From JADGGV01 sp035715725 (GTDB lineage Bacteria > Gemmatimonadota > Gemmatimonadetes > Longimicrobiales > RSA9): 21,290 bases of DNA. Location of the stretch: the NCBI GenBank assembly GCA_035715725.1, contig DASTKT010000116.1, positions 1-21,290 on the forward strand. Reading direction: 5' to 3'. Below are positions 20,993-21,290 of the stretch, one piece after another. The first letter of the stretch is position 1, and every line of letters starts with the position of its first letter. The position numbers and the translations under genes were made by a program. The notes beneath the pieces were generated by a model. The model had not been told where the DNA came from. It worked only from the letters and a program-made list of their open reading frames with translations, and ran no database searches.

Positions 20993-21021
20993 TTGCGCCG
21001 ATCGGGCCCGCGAGTCATAGT
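20993..21021 (+). promoter_or_regulatory. Promoter candidate of the right-end gene
   Basis: TTGCGC (20993-20998), a 17-base spacer and CATAGT (21016-21021) give a start near 21028, about 95 bases before ATG 21123. Confidence 0.45.
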
Positions 21022-21122
21022 TGAGGCCGTCCCATCCGGAGTCTCCCCGCAGCCCGACAGCCCACGTCGTTCGTGCCGGCCAGTCCGCCGGCTTGCCGCC
21101 TCTCCTCCGCCCGGAGGCAGCC

Positions 21123-21290
21123 ATGCCGCAGGAGCGCCGACCGTCCCGCACGTTCGCCGACCTCGTCCGCCTGGAGCTGGGGGTGCCCGACGTTCCCGGC
21201 GGCGCTGCGGCTGGCTCCACGCTCGCTTCGGCCGCGCCGGCGCGCCCGCGCCTGCCGGGCGGCGAGGCGCCGGCGGCGGGTCCGACCGCC
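21123..21290 (+). CDS. N-terminal part of an unidentified protein
   Basis: The frame opens at ATG 21123, five bases after GGAGG (21113-21117), and runs to the window edge (56 residues visible). It begins MPQERRPSRTFADLVRLELG and continues as Ala/Pro/Gly-rich, probably disordered sequence. There is no signal peptide. No family can be named from the visible part. The promoter at 20993 suggests it is the first gene of its unit. Confidence 0.6.
   Translation, partial: MPQERRPSRTFADLVRLELGVPDVPGGAAAGSTLASAAPARPRLPGGEAPAAGPTA

Noticed and set aside
1..21290. CRISPR array, insertion sequence or phage attachment site
   Set aside because: No regularly spaced repeats, transposase or integrase sequence, or terminal repeats were found. 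The tRNA-Ala 3' end was not seen duplicated in the window.

Overview
This is a GC-rich bacterial chromosomal window; all but the first ~530 bases look like about 70% GC or more. A protein with a PEP-CTERM tail, strong GGAGG ribosome-binding sites, -10 boxes of TATCTT/TAnnnT type, an ECF42-type sigma factor with a DGPF partner, a DUF2277 protein and a stand-alone infA paralogue would fit a Gemmatimonadota-like soil or sediment bacterium. That assignment is inference; no rRNA or other decisive marker is present. No phage, insertion sequence or CRISPR array was seen.

Layout. 1-532: 3' part of a lower-GC gene for an Ig-like surface protein. 575-919: DUF971 protein. 920-1300: non-coding, with a long imperfect inverted repeat and a bidirectional hairpin. 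1301-1900 (-): secreted charged repeat protein. 2140-2832: deoxynucleoside kinase, overlapping tail-to-tail with a minus-strand pair (2794-4631) made of a secreted beta-sandwich protein coupled by TAATG to a D-threonine aldolase/D-serine dehydratase-like enzyme. 4745-5599: membrane-anchored protein with a PH-like tail. 5795-6166: small soluble protein.

6508-13106 is a tight plus-strand run of five genes, all exported or membrane-bound: a membrane protein, a secreted protein, a TPR protein, a beta-lactamase-like serine hydrolase and a di-heme peroxidase-family lipoprotein. Stops and starts overlap or are a few to 38 bases apart. 13355-14038: PEP-CTERM protein with its own promoter. 14236-14308: tRNA-Ala(UGC) followed by a hairpin. 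14481-14747 (-): DUF2277. 14895-15135 (-): remnants, one resembling the C-terminus of a NorD-like vWA protein. 15183-15758 (-) and 15941-16552 (+): a cupin and a TetR regulator, divergent, with back-to-back promoters and a palindrome over the TetR start. 16670-18351 (-): DGPF/YCII protein and ECF42-like sigma factor, joined by a GTGA overlap.

18675-19302: hypothetical gene followed by an orphan coding-like fragment. 19386-19622: small disordered protein. 19928-20137: cold-shock protein behind a ~195-base leader. 20234-20813 (-): extended infA paralogue and a small Cys-containing protein, convergent with the cold-shock gene and sharing a 23-bp perfect terminator stem. The infA leader holds a terminator-like hairpin with a U-run, a possible attenuator. 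21123-21290: start of an unidentified gene cut by the window edge.

The most interesting parts are the five-gene envelope run, the cupin/TetR control region and the csp/infA cluster with its RNA structures.
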